Below, one piece after another: positions 1 through 9,797 of a stretch of DNA of 64,000 bases. A model generated the notes under the pieces. It was not told the DNA's origin and did not search any database. It saw only the letters and a program-made list of their open reading frames with translations. The stretch is from Saussurea involucrata. Its lineage: Eukaryota; Streptophyta; Magnoliopsida; Asterales; Asteraceae. Position numbers and translations under genes: made by a program. How positions within the stretch are numbered: position 1 is the stretch's first letter; each line of letters opens with the position of its first letter. The stretch lies in the NCBI GenBank assembly GCA_033807775.1, contig CM066314.1, positions 153,191,429 to 153,255,428 of the forward strand, given 5' to 3'.

Positions 1-130
1 CCGAACACCACCGTGGGTGTTTTTTCATCTACGGTGGTCGAACCCCAACCAAACATCACCATTCCTAATGTATCCGAAAACCCTAACCAAAACCCCATGT
101 AAACCTATCTATTTAGAACTTTCTGACTGA

Positions 131-2212
131 ATGACACCTCTTGCTGAACGGATAGATTCCTACAAGGCCACCAGTAATGAACAACTACTTGAGATTAGAT
201 CACTATCTGAAAAGTTAAATGTTCAAATGCACATAACTGAGAAATACAAGTCTGAAAATGCCATTTTAAAAGAAAAATGCAAAAATCTTTCAATAGCACC
301 TAAAGACTTAAGGGCCAAGTTATCTGAACTTCAGTCTCAGTTTGATTAGTGTCTGAATGAGAAAGCAGAAATTGTTTATCAATGTTCTGCTCTTCAGATT
401 CAGCACAAGGAGTTTGTTGCTAAAATTATTGATCTTGAAACCAAACTTCACAAGAGAGGTCAAACTGATCAAACCATCTTTCTGAATAAACCCAAAGAGT
501 TCACGTACTTTAATAAATAATGGGGTATCAGATATGATAACCCACATTATTTGAAAAAGGGAAGATGGCATACACCAATTTTGTATGATTTTGCATGTTT
601 TGGGTTAGATAAAAAGTATCCGGAATATGCCATTCAATGGACTGGTCCTCTTGAACCTGAAAAGGAAGAGGAAACCGAGGAATATAAGCGCACACACAAA
701 CGAGGAATTCAGCTTCCGTTTTGTTATGAACCTTTGAATAATTCCTATAAAAAGAACAAAAAGTATCTCTCAAATGACTACTTCGACCCTTACAAGGTTG
801 CTAAGCCCAAGGATTCCTCCAAAAAGGATGAGGACCATGCACCAGCAACCAAGACTGAGACGGACGAGTTTAAACTCTATGTTCCCCCTCTCATCTTGGA
901 AGCAAAGATTGTCGAGTTGGAGGAGTCGTTTGAGAAAGAAAGGTCTATTTTTCAAAACGAGAAGAAAGCGCTAATTCAGGAACTTGAGAAACTCAAATCT
1001 GAGAAAACCGAAGGTGTGTCAAATGAAGGACAGGAAATCCTTCGAGGTGAAATTAATATGCTCACATCGAAACTGGCTGCTTTGGCAACAGAAAAGATGG
1101 AGGAGTATGCAAGAAATGGTCAGCTCTAAGAGCAAATTGACCAACTCAAATCTGAAAAACAGATTTCACCTGAACTTTCCTCTAACTCATCTGACACATC
1201 CTCGTGTAAAGCCTTCATCGGAAATATCTCTTCGCAAGAAAATAAAGTTTCTCAAGATGAGTGTGTTAAAAGGAATTTAAATTCTGATTTTTCAAACGCT
1301 TCCGCACCGAATTCCCTAAAGCACACAACCGAAAGCACAAAGTGTTCCTCGCCTTCCTCGACCGGTCCAAGTCCAGTAATTCCGGATGTCGATTTTTCAG
1401 CATTCATGAACTCTGAAGGCAATTCTGATGGAGAGTTTGAGTCGTTCCCTTTCGACAAACCTCTCCCATATCACACTGATTTTTTGTCTCCAGTAGTCAA
1501 TCATTCGGTCAATTTTCTAAAGGGTAGCAGTTCTCAAACAAAGGCCCCAGCTGTGATCAAGATTTCTCAATCAAAACCAACTTCTAAACCTGTTTCTAAA
1601 AGGCAATCACAGTCGAGGCAGGAGACCGGACCATTGCCTACCAAAAATACTGTTCCTTCTAAAGTCACTGATCATTCTGTCCCTGTTGTTTCAGATAATA
1701 ATGGTCGAGCAAAACCAGAAAAACCAAAGTGGCTAAACAAGGAATCTGTCAAGGATGCAGCGTCAAAGTCGTTCCCTACTGCTTTCAATTCTAGAATAAA
1801 AAAAGACAATTGTGTTTGGAATAATTGGAATCGTTTTGAAGTTTCTTTCCCGATTAAACTTAATTCAGTTCATCAATTGATTCAATTATCGCGTGATTGT
1901 TTAGTTTGTTCTAGATGTGGTTGGAATGATTTTGATCAAATTAACTTAAATGATTGGTATGGGTCACCTCACATGTATAATCATACACCCAAACGGAGAC
2001 CCCGTAAGAACAAAAAAAAGTCTAAATCCAAACGGGGTTTCCAATCAGAGGTTAAACCAAAGCAGGAGAGGAAACCTAATTCAAAACGGGTTCCTCCTAC
2101 TGAGGTAAAACCCACACCCAAATGGCAACCTGCTTCAAAGCAAGTTCTTTCGAAATGTATCAAATCTAACCCTCCGGGACCCAGGCAAATCTGGGTACCC
2201 AAGGTCCGCTAA
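131..2212 (+). pseudogene. Distal gag-like region of element A, with stops
   Basis: One reading frame runs through this interval, broken by in-frame stops at 347-349 (TAG), 518-520 (TAA) and 1127-1129 (TAA). The product is not the capsid core but the long region that Sirevirus-like elements carry after it: coiled-coil stretches near the start and around 890-1140, a Ser/Thr-rich middle, a Cys-x-x-Cys pair (CSRCGWNDF) near 1910-1930, a basic Lys/Arg/Pro tract and the ending IWVPK. Element C has the same layout at 53761-52226 on the other strand, including the ending WVPK. The role is presumably particle assembly and RNA binding; this copy cannot make an intact protein. Confidence 0.7.
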
Positions 2213-2310
2213 ACTTGTTTTGCAGGACGGTCATGTGTGACTCTTAGACACTAGATGCTCCACACACATGACCGGAAGGAGGGAGTTGCTCACGATCTAC
2301 AAGGAAACAC
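2213..2310 (+). pseudogene. Protease start remnant of element A
   Basis: After the gag stop and a TTTTGCAG stretch, the +1 frame reads LDTRCSTHMTGRRELL. This matches the copia aspartic protease start (LDSGCSxHMTG), with the catalytic DSG changed to DTR. Homology stops near 2310, where the GGGGGAGC spacer begins, so protease is cut after about 25 residues and the rest of pol is missing. Confidence 0.7.
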
Positions 2311-2365
2311 ATTAAGAAGACGTGAGATTTGTCTATACCTGTGCTTTAACAAGTTGCTCATGTGT

Positions 2366-2675
2366 TTAGGGGGAGCATGATCAGCTATCAGGTATGTTAC
2401 TCTACTGTTGAGGGGGAGCGTCACACACACTTTTTTCTAAAATATCTTAAAAAGTTTTTTTGTGTGTGGATGCTCCCGTGTGTACTTCACTCTACGCGCA
2501 CATTCTCAGGGGGAGCATCCAACTGGATGCTCATCAGTTGAGGGGGAGCGACACAATGTTTTTCTTTAAACGTTCAAAAGTTTTTTTCCTGTGTGTCGGA
2601 CTCTCCATTGCACAAGTTTGCAATATTCGAGGGGGAGCAAGGTAATCCCCACGCTCAATTTGAGGGGGAGCGAGA
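2366..2675 (+). repeat. Cluster of GGGGGAGC polypurine words (element A spacer)
   Basis: GGGGGAGC occurs about six times here, mostly as TGAGGGGGAGC, with further copies near 3160 and 3200. The words resemble the polypurine tract that primes plus-strand synthesis just before the 3' LTR. Sireviruses are known to carry extra polypurine tracts; elements B and C have related words. Confidence 0.7.
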
Positions 2676-2990
2676 GAAGGTTCGTTTCTTAAATCCACAT
2701 AGTCCTATTTCTGCAAAATCAACAAGGACATGAAAGTTTTTTTTTCAAAAAATTCAGAGTTTCCGGACAGGTATCCGGAAACCTAATCTGTCTGGATGAG
2801 TTTCCGGCCCGGGTCCCTATACGGAAAAATTCAATTCATCCGGAATCCTTCATTGTCCGGATAGTTGGGTTTGTCCGGTAAGGATTGCATTTCCAGTGTG
2901 TTGTCCGGACACCCCTGTTCTGTCTATCCAGTACCTGTTTTCCTACTGCCAGTCCTCAATCTGTCTCAGATTGATCCATTTACAGCAAAG

Positions 2991-3045
2991 GTACGCACCG
3001 GAACTTGTTTATCCGTCTTGTTTACTAACGTTGGATCTTTTACAG
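2991..3045 (+). other. Possible short 5' leader intron before the extra ORF of element A
   Basis: CAAAG|GTACGC gives a donor, TTTACTAACG a branch-point-like word and CTTTTACAG an acceptor, eight bases before the ATG at 3053. At 55 nt it is short for a plant intron. Its position matches leader introns proposed in elements B and C. Confidence 0.35.
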
Positions 3046-3052
3046 ATATTCC

Positions 3053-5759
3053 ATGGCGGATCAACAACCTCAACAAAATCCGAGGGGAAGCTTCACCCTG
3101 TTTTCTTAAAAGTCTAAATGTTTTTTGTGTTGATCACTCCCAAGTAAGTAACACTCTCACTCTGAGGGGAAGCAAGTCAATCCCCATGTATGTTTTGAGG
3201 GGGAGCAGGATATTATCAGTGCTTTGCATATGCCTGAAGCCCTACCTGTGATAGCATATAGACGAGAGTTAGGGAATCCCATGGTCCAGCCAGCGCCGGA
3301 GGGACCTTCCCCGGGACATAGAACATGTGAGAAGGAGGGAGTTAAGGTCAAAAGCGAACCAAGAAAGATCGAGCCATAAAGATAAAGAGGCTCATGAGCG
3401 AACCCAACCGAGTGATATCCGGGTCGCCACATCTGCTATCCCGCCTCATACGTTGGGACGGGATATTGAAGAAGCCTCCGTGGACCCAGCGGAGCAGTTG
3501 CACAACCCCCTCATCTACTCATCCGTCTCTCAAAAGGCGGATGTTTCAGTACATCACAGGGATATAGCACAACTTCCACCGGCCTCTCACTCGGAGAGTG
3601 CTGGTGTTGAAACAAGCGACCAGCAGCCCCCGGTCGCGACTTCTTTTCGTGCACAATCGAGTCTAGATCAATTTGCATTTGAAAACCCTTTGGCTAGGAC
3701 ACAAGAGGAGCAACACCAAGTCGAGAATCTTCGTGACTCGACCGGAACCACCGTAGTGTCTTCACCTCTAGGTGGAACACAAGGATCGGAGGGAAATCCA
3801 ACCACAGCTACCGATATGCCAACTGTGAACGTAGGTGGCTCTACCCCCGTGGTAGATGCCTCAACGGGTAATCTAAGTGAACCCGGAGTTACTCACCCAG
3901 ACTTTGTGTCGCAAGGGTCCCTGGACAGCACCCTCAAGGCTGTCCGCGAAGCAATGGAACTGCATGTCGCCGCCGAGCTCGCCAAATTAATCAAAGGCAA
4001 AGCAAAGATCGTTGAAGCTGAAACCGCTCCTCCACCTACCTACTCGGTGGAAACTCTCAAGACGATGCTTCTAGCCCAATTGCTCCAGGATTCCAATGCC
4101 TCGTCCGAAGCAGACCTGATGACCGTTCTGAAAACATAGGTCAATGCTCCTTCCACATCAATTACCTCCCGACTGGATTGCATTGACTCGACTCTCAAGG
4201 ACTATAACCGAGCGCTCACAACGCTGTCCGAGAGAGTCCGCTCACTCGAAGAAACCTGTAAGAATCAAGTAGGCGGTCTGAAACATAAGCACGATGACCA
4301 GGATGATCCTGATCACCGTGAGGGGGAGAAACGACAAAGACTAAACGAGACCGCCCAGATCCTCACTGCTGAAACTACAACTGTGGTTCAACCGGAACCT
4401 TCAACTACGGTTACTACAACCGGAACAGATCCTGAAGCCGGGTTACCTTTAGCTGAAATGGTGATTGATATGGATATATCAGATGAAGAAGACCCAACGA
4501 TTGAAAATCCTGAGGGTTCAACACAGGGATTGATCGACTTTGACTCATCAGACAGACCTCTACTGGATATGATAGATCCAGACTGTGAAGCCAACCCGGA
4601 GACCGAAGATGCATGGTATCAAAAAGCCGCCAGTGCCGTAAATCTCCAGGTAAATTTGGTATTCCCTACTGATGAAGACGACAACATCGACTATGATCAG
4701 TTCCTGCTTCAAATTTTTTATGGTACTTCTCCCGTTCACTATGCTCAACCCACTGGAACTTCAATAAGACCTGAACCTACTTCTGCCAACATTTCGACAA
4801 CTCCTCTGCAAACGACAGCTTCTGATCTTCCTCCCCTTCCTCAGCAACAAATCCGTTGGGAGAAGATCATGGTACTTATCCCTCATCTGGAGGAATCTTT
4901 GAAGAAGTTGTTCGTTCACAAGCTTCGCCCGATCGAGTCGACCTTTTGCCTTGGTATTTACAACCTCAACCCCGAATACCAACGGCGTTATATCAGTGCA
5001 ATGCAGCGGTGTCTTCCAGTCAGCCAAGTCAGAACCAAGCATCAAATCACAGAGGTACTTAACATCCATTCACGCCGCATCATGAGGATCGTCTATCCAG
5101 TCTTCACCGTTCGCCGCGAAGATGGTAATGAATGGAAATTCTCTGAAGCCGACTTCCAACACCTCCGACCGTTCGACTTCTTGGCTATTCTGAAAGACCT
5201 TCGTACAAGAACCATCCGACCGCTTGAAGTTACAAAGGCGCTCGAAGCTGTTCGTCGATATCTGGTCCGTACCGTCATGATGTCATATCTAACGGATTTT
5301 CAAATGGCTGTCGAGAACAGGGCGAAGAAAGTCAATCTGATAAAGCCGAATCTGAAAGCTCCTGAATTGAACATGTATCCCGAGAACGCTATGCTTCTTG
5401 AACCAGAATTTGGGATCGTCTTCATTAATGAACAGAAAGAGAAAAGATTTCTGCGGTTCAGTCAGGTAGAAAGATTCTGTGATGGCACACTCCTCAAAGT
5501 TCGAGATGCTCTTCGAAAGATCATTACACACGAGTCTGAAAATCCAAGGTACTCATATGTTCCGAATCCGAATGAAACAAATGCTCGGAATGCCTTGGAA
5601 TTGGTTGAAGATCGCATCGACTACCGCCGTGCTATCAGATGGTTCGAGATTCACTTCGCGCTTCGCAAAAGATATGTCTACAACTGGCGAGAGCTAGAGC
5701 GCGAACTCGAACTTCAAATCAAAGGGGGGATTGTTAGGATCAATTTAATGTTGATTTAA
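3053..5759 (+). pseudogene. Extra (post-pol) ORF of element A, decayed
   Basis: Begins ATGGCGGATCAACAA, then loses the N-terminal domain seen in C (the segment with QFW is missing). It resumes near 3225 with residues matching the end of C's N-terminal domain (around MVQPAPEGP). Open stretches 3327-4139 and 4383-5759 then match C's middle and C-terminal parts. Shared points are a coiled coil with KGK, an LLAQLLQ/LLARLLA helix followed by a DL(M/V)T motif, an acidic/basic segment KHDDQDDPD..EGEKR, and a C-terminal domain containing MSYLTDFQMA and a terminal RRAIRWFEI-type helix. The frame reads through the polypurine tract and ends inside the LTR. Function unknown; the position is that of the Sirevirus envelope-like ORF, but I see no clear signal peptide or membrane anchor. 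Confidence 0.65.
5719..5731 (+). other. Polypurine tract of element A
   Basis: TCAAAGGGGGGAT lies directly before the LTR start TGTTAG. This is the expected plus-strand primer site. Confidence 0.85.
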
Positions 5760-6010
5760 AGTTCAAGGGTGTAATTTGTATTTCCTTATTTTGAGCCTAT
5801 TAGTGAACGGGCCGTGGGCTTGTTAACCACGGGCCCGCATATATAATGTTCTTCTAGCTTGGAAAAACAAGTTAGTTGTCTCATTTGCTTTTCTGAATTG
5901 TATTGTAAACACTCTGATTAAAGCATAATACAGGGATGACCAGTTGAAATCATTGTTCTTATTGATTATTATTTCGATTTCATATTTGTTGCATGGATCT
6001 GGATTTAACA
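5732..6010 (+). mobile_element. 3' LTR of element A
   Basis: 279 bp beginning TGTTA and ending TAACA (perfect 5-bp terminal inverted repeat), directly after the polypurine tract. GCATATATAATG near 5837 is a TATA-like word, and CCGTGG..CCACGG near 5810-5830 is a small palindrome. The last ~120 bp resemble the end of element C's 3' LTR in word order (TTGTATTG, then AATA, then GATGGA/GGATC). Confidence 0.8.
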
Positions 6011-6446
6011 AGGGATATTACCTTTATCACATGAATCTCCAAACCAAAGCTCCTAATCACCCACAAAAGCTCCAAGCTTCCATATCTTCAACAATGGTGG
6101 AAAGTAGGTTAGATTAGGTGAAGAAGATGAAGAGGGAGGAGGGTTTGTGCTCTCTTGGGGGAAAATCGGCTGAAAGAGGGAGAGTGAGAATGATTTAGGG
6201 TTTTGAAAGTGAAAATGAGGAGAGAGAGGAAGAAAGGGCTTGAAATACTCAAATTAACCCATCAGACAGGTCGCGGACGTCCGCATGGCACTTCGCGGAC
6301 GTCCGGCCTCGGCCGAACCAAAACCATCCAAATCTCAATTGCTTCCGTGGACGACCCGCGGGCTTCCGCACCTCGCGGACGTCCGGCATGCCCCTTGCGG
6401 ACGTCCGTGGCTCCAATCTTGGTTCTCCAATTTTTGGGGTGTTACA
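6011..6446 (-). mobile_element. Partial gypsy-type LTR interrupted by element A
   Basis: Read on the minus strand this starts TGTAACACCCC at 6446, a typical gypsy LTR start, and runs to 6010 where element A interrupts it. It contains four copies of the palindromic word GCGGACGTCCG (near 6272, 6294, 6374, 6397). The sequence differs from the LTR at 7193-8893. No polypurine tract precedes it, so it looks like a separate insertion into the gag next door. Confidence 0.55.
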
Positions 6447-6912
6447 GTTGTGGATTGCGGATGACTACCCTCCCTTGACACGGGTGGACTAGACATTCCC
6501 AAACCCGTCTTACTTACACTCTTCTCTTTACTTTCCGACGTCGACCCATCACGATGGTTCATCCATAGATCCAATTTGTCTTGAAGTTTCCCTATTTCAG
6601 CGGCAAAGGCCTCTTGAGTCAAAAATACTTGACCTCCCGTTGCCGAGCTATCTTGGCGAGACCCTTCTCACTCAACCGGTATCTCAACACTTTTTGCTCG
6701 GCGAGCAACCGGGGTCTTTTTCTTTGCACGAGTTCCTCCTGCTAGTGTGGTAGCACTTCGTGGTACAGTCCCACGTCCCCTACCACGACCTCTTCCCCTT
6801 CCTCGAGTGGCCGTCGGCCTCGGAGGGTCCACCGGTCCGTCCGCAAGGACCTCCTCGAACGTGATTACCCTCACACTGGCACCGACCTGCTCCTCAATGT
6901 TTTTTCAGACAT
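6447..6912 (-). pseudogene. N-terminal gag fragment of a gypsy element
   Basis: The minus strand reads MSEKTLRSRSVPV, a stop and frameshift, then VITFEEVLADGPVDPPRP, an Arg-Gly tract (about six RG pairs near 6760-6800) and, in another frame, LTQEAFAAEIGKLQDKLD. This is the usual opening of plant Tekay/Del-type gag. It follows the leader and primer site of the LTR at 7193 and is cut off at 6446 by the LTR start. Broken and non-functional. Confidence 0.65.
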
Positions 6913-7178
6913 GGCGTAACTGAAACAAATCACATAACACAAACGTTTAATACCAAACTTTATACTATGAGGCAAGTTAAGCATCCACACGTGCTTGTAG
7001 ATTCGGAATTACATTGGCCAAATGTAACCCCTAATTTACCTCACATGATGATCCTTATCACCCCGTCCTATGTGTCCTTCCTAAGGCGTTTCCTATGGGC
7101 ATCCTAGATCTCGGTTATATCCCTATCCTCAAAGTTTAAGTTTAGGCCCATCCGGTCACCTAAATCCCTTAAACTACG

Positions 7179-7190
7179 GCTCTGATATCA
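7179..7190 (-). other. Primer binding site of the gypsy element at 7193
   Basis: The minus strand reads TGATATCAGAGC, one mismatch from the tRNA-Met word TGGTATCAGAGC, two bases inside the LTR. This sets the element's orientation as minus. Confidence 0.75.
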
Positions 7191-7192
7191 TT

Positions 7193-8893
7193 TGTAACAA
7201 CCCAAAATAACCAAGCAATATCATAACCAAAAAGCCCATAAGGGTTCCAAAATACATTAACGGTTAACAACATTCTCAGTGTTTAAAGGTTCACATACGA
7301 TTACAACCGAGATGTCTATCATAGGAATTAAAGTAACGAATAAGGTCCTCTAACAAGTCGCCTCTAGACTTCAAGCTATCCCCTTTCCCTTTGAAGATGC
7401 ACCTATCACGTTCTTACCTGAAAATGGTTTTTAATTTTGAAAAACGAGGGTTAGACCATGAGGTCTAGTGAATTCTCTGGCAAACAGTTTGAAAATCACC
7501 GCAAAATAACATGTAACAGTCATAACCGCCCAAAGGCCCATTTAGAAAAGTGAAAGCACACATAACAGTTGCACAACGTCCATAGCCTCACCTACCACAC
7601 GGTAGTAACCACGATCGGGGCCCAAGCAGACTCCCCTCTCGTCCTCGGGGCCCAAGCAGACTCCCCTTAGCCTCGTATGTAGGAAACGGATTCCACACAT
7701 GCGGAAACGTATCACCACTCCCATGGGGTATGTATTACCCCAAGGTACCCTATGTTCGTTGTGTAACTCGGCCCAAATACATCACGCCAATAATAAAGCA
7801 TCCACATAATGCAAGTATATTTGTAAATGTTTTCATGTCATTCGAAATCCATCCTCATATGCATGCAATTAATATGAACGGGTTTTAACCAATTTCAGTA
7901 AGTAAAACATGTACAAAACAATCTTTGTGAGCGTTAAAAAGATTAAGGGAACTCACCTGCAACTCGGCTAATTGACCCCCTAACCGAAGCTCACTTTTCC
8001 ACCAACCGAACACCTGAATTGAGGTTAATAGAAGTGATGTTAAACTCTCTAATTATGCCCCAAAACATATCTAAGACAACCCTTAAGTGATACCACAATT
8101 CTAGCCTAAAACAGTACGCGAAACGGAAACCGAAAACACGAAACATAGTCTGGCGCTACTGCCCGCGCTAGTCAACTCGCGCCACAAAGGGCGCGGGGCA
8201 CTGGACAGCCTTTGGCGCCACTTCTCGCGCTAGCTAACTAGCGCCACAACTCGTGCGGAGCGCCTCACCCGATTTTTCAGCCGAAAATGGCTCTTTCTCA
8301 CTCCCAACTCAACCCAAGTCGATTTTTGAGCCTCCAACTTGAGGTAATCGATGGTCTAACCTTTCCCCACAATTCCCAACTAACAAAACATCAATTAGAC
8401 CCAAGAATCCATTCAATGATTCATCCATTTTAATCCCAAGATCATTTTCTTGACCAAAACCTAAAACCTCCATGAAAGAGATGTAAGCTCCCCAAATAGA
8501 AGCTCACAACCTTCAGGATGATTCACTAATCCTTTTACCTCCAATGGTTTTCAATCAACACATTAGAAATAGGAAGGCTTATGATTCTTACACACCCAAC
8601 CCTTAGCTCAAACAAGAAGGTAATAAAATGGGAGGAAATCATACCTTGAAGATGAGTCCTCCAAGCCCCTATGAAGCAAATCTTCTAATTTCCTTCTTCC
8701 CTAGGTTGTGCTTCTTGAATCTTTCTTCTCCCCAACTTGTTAGCCGTCAAAATGCAAGAATGGAAGGGTTTTGCTCATCTTAAAACTCTGATTTTGCCAC
8801 TAAGTCCTCAATTTCCAATTTTTCTCACTTAGGCCCCAAAACTTCCATTTATTCCAAAAAATTTGCAAGAAAAAAAAAATATGGGATGTTACA
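7193..8893 (-). mobile_element. 5' LTR of a minus-strand gypsy element
   Basis: About 1.7 kb bounded by TGTAACAACCC and ATGTTACA, with a primer site at its inner edge. The body shares the phrase 'gagggttagaccatgaggtct' region with the gypsy LTRs at 16411 and 22647 (7448-7475), so it is a distant relative. A GC-rich section (8150-8270) repeats GGCGC/GCGCC words. The matching 3' LTR is not in the window. Confidence 0.75.
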
Positions 8894-9270
8894 TATAAAA
8901 GCATAAGTTGTTTTATATAAGCAATCCCAAACACCCACTATATACAATTGCTTACATTTTAGATATGTAATAAAGATAATTATATTAAATTATTTATAAA
9001 ACCTTACATTGGTATTCTTGGAGGTAGATTTTGTGTAGGACCGATTAGGGTTGTCAGTAATCAATTTTTTTCCCCAAATTACTTCATTCGTTTCAAATCA
9101 CATATAATATTCGACTACGACACATTATTTAATAACAATATATCTAAAAATCAAATAAATAAAATATTTCTAATTAAAGAATCACAAATTTCATAAGAGA
9201 TTGATTCCATACATGATGAATTGATCCAAATGTTATCAATGAAGTTGTATTGGCACCACCCTTTTCCTCC
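8894..9270 (+). promoter_or_regulatory. AT-rich upstream region of the bHLH gene
   Basis: AT-rich single-copy-looking DNA between the gypsy LTR and the TATA box. No other gene seen. The native promoter left between the insertion and the TATA box is under 400 bp. Confidence 0.4.
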
Positions 9271-9277
9271 TATAAAG
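9271..9277 (+). promoter_or_regulatory. TATA box of the bHLH gene
   Basis: TATAAAG in CCTCCTATAAAGCAAAAG, about 220 bp before the start codon and followed by an A/G-rich leader typical of plant 5' UTRs. Confidence 0.5.
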
Positions 9278-9492
9278 CAAAAGCAAAGAGAAAAAGTGAA
9301 TTTTTTTTTATAAAACTAAAAAGTAAAAAAGAAGGAAAAGGGAAAGCTAATAAAGAGAGGCATACAAAACACACAGAAAAAAGATACCAAGAAAAATACA
9401 AATTAATTGAGAGTTTTGTTTTTGTGTAAAAAAAGATTGAATCTTATGTTTGTTTTTGAAATCTAGCTATAGCATATAGCTAGCTAAGGGGG

Positions 9493-9746
9493 ATGAATGA
9501 AGATAACGTTTTGCAAAGTTCACCGGTGCAACAACTGCTGGCCGCCGCCGGCAACCCTAACAGGCGGTGGAGTAAGATGACCACCACACCTCCTCCTTCA
9601 AACCACCAGTCTCTGCACTTAGCTACGGTGTCGCCACCACCCCATTCCTTCCTTCCCAAAGATGAACCACCACCTTCAATGCATTCATGGCATCATGATC
9701 ATCATAATCAAGAATTCCAAGATTCTTCACTTACCCAATTACTCCT
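9493..9746 (+). CDS. bHLH68: bHLH gene exon 1
   Basis: Start codon in GGGGGATGAATG. Encodes the conserved SSPVQQLLAAAGNPN opening and a Pro/His-rich stretch, ending LTQLL. The donor CT|GTAAAC leaves a split Leu codon completed by the first base of exon 2. Confidence 0.85.
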
Positions 9747-9750
9747 GTAA

Positions 9751-9797
<47 letters not shown>

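Larger units (their letters stand above)
1..6010 (+). mobile_element. Element A: truncated Sirevirus-like Ty1/copia retrotransposon
   Basis: The 3' portion of a copia-type element, continuing to the left of the window. In order: the distal gag region (131-2212), a scrap of protease, a spacer rich in GGGGGAGC words, a decayed extra ORF (3053-5759), a polypurine tract and a 3' LTR (5732-6010). Integrase, reverse transcriptase and RNase H are absent between the protease scrap and the extra ORF, so the copy is a deletion derivative or a non-autonomous form. Five bases after the LTR (AGGGA) should be the target duplication, but the 5' side lies outside the window. Assignment to the Sirevirus group rests on the extra ORF after pol and the G-rich polypurine words. 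Confidence 0.8.

Noticed and set aside
9493..9750. Exon 1 of the bHLH gene as a complete 85-residue protein
   Set aside because: The stop is created by reading the splice donor (CTGTAA); removing the intron continues the frame with family-matching sequence.
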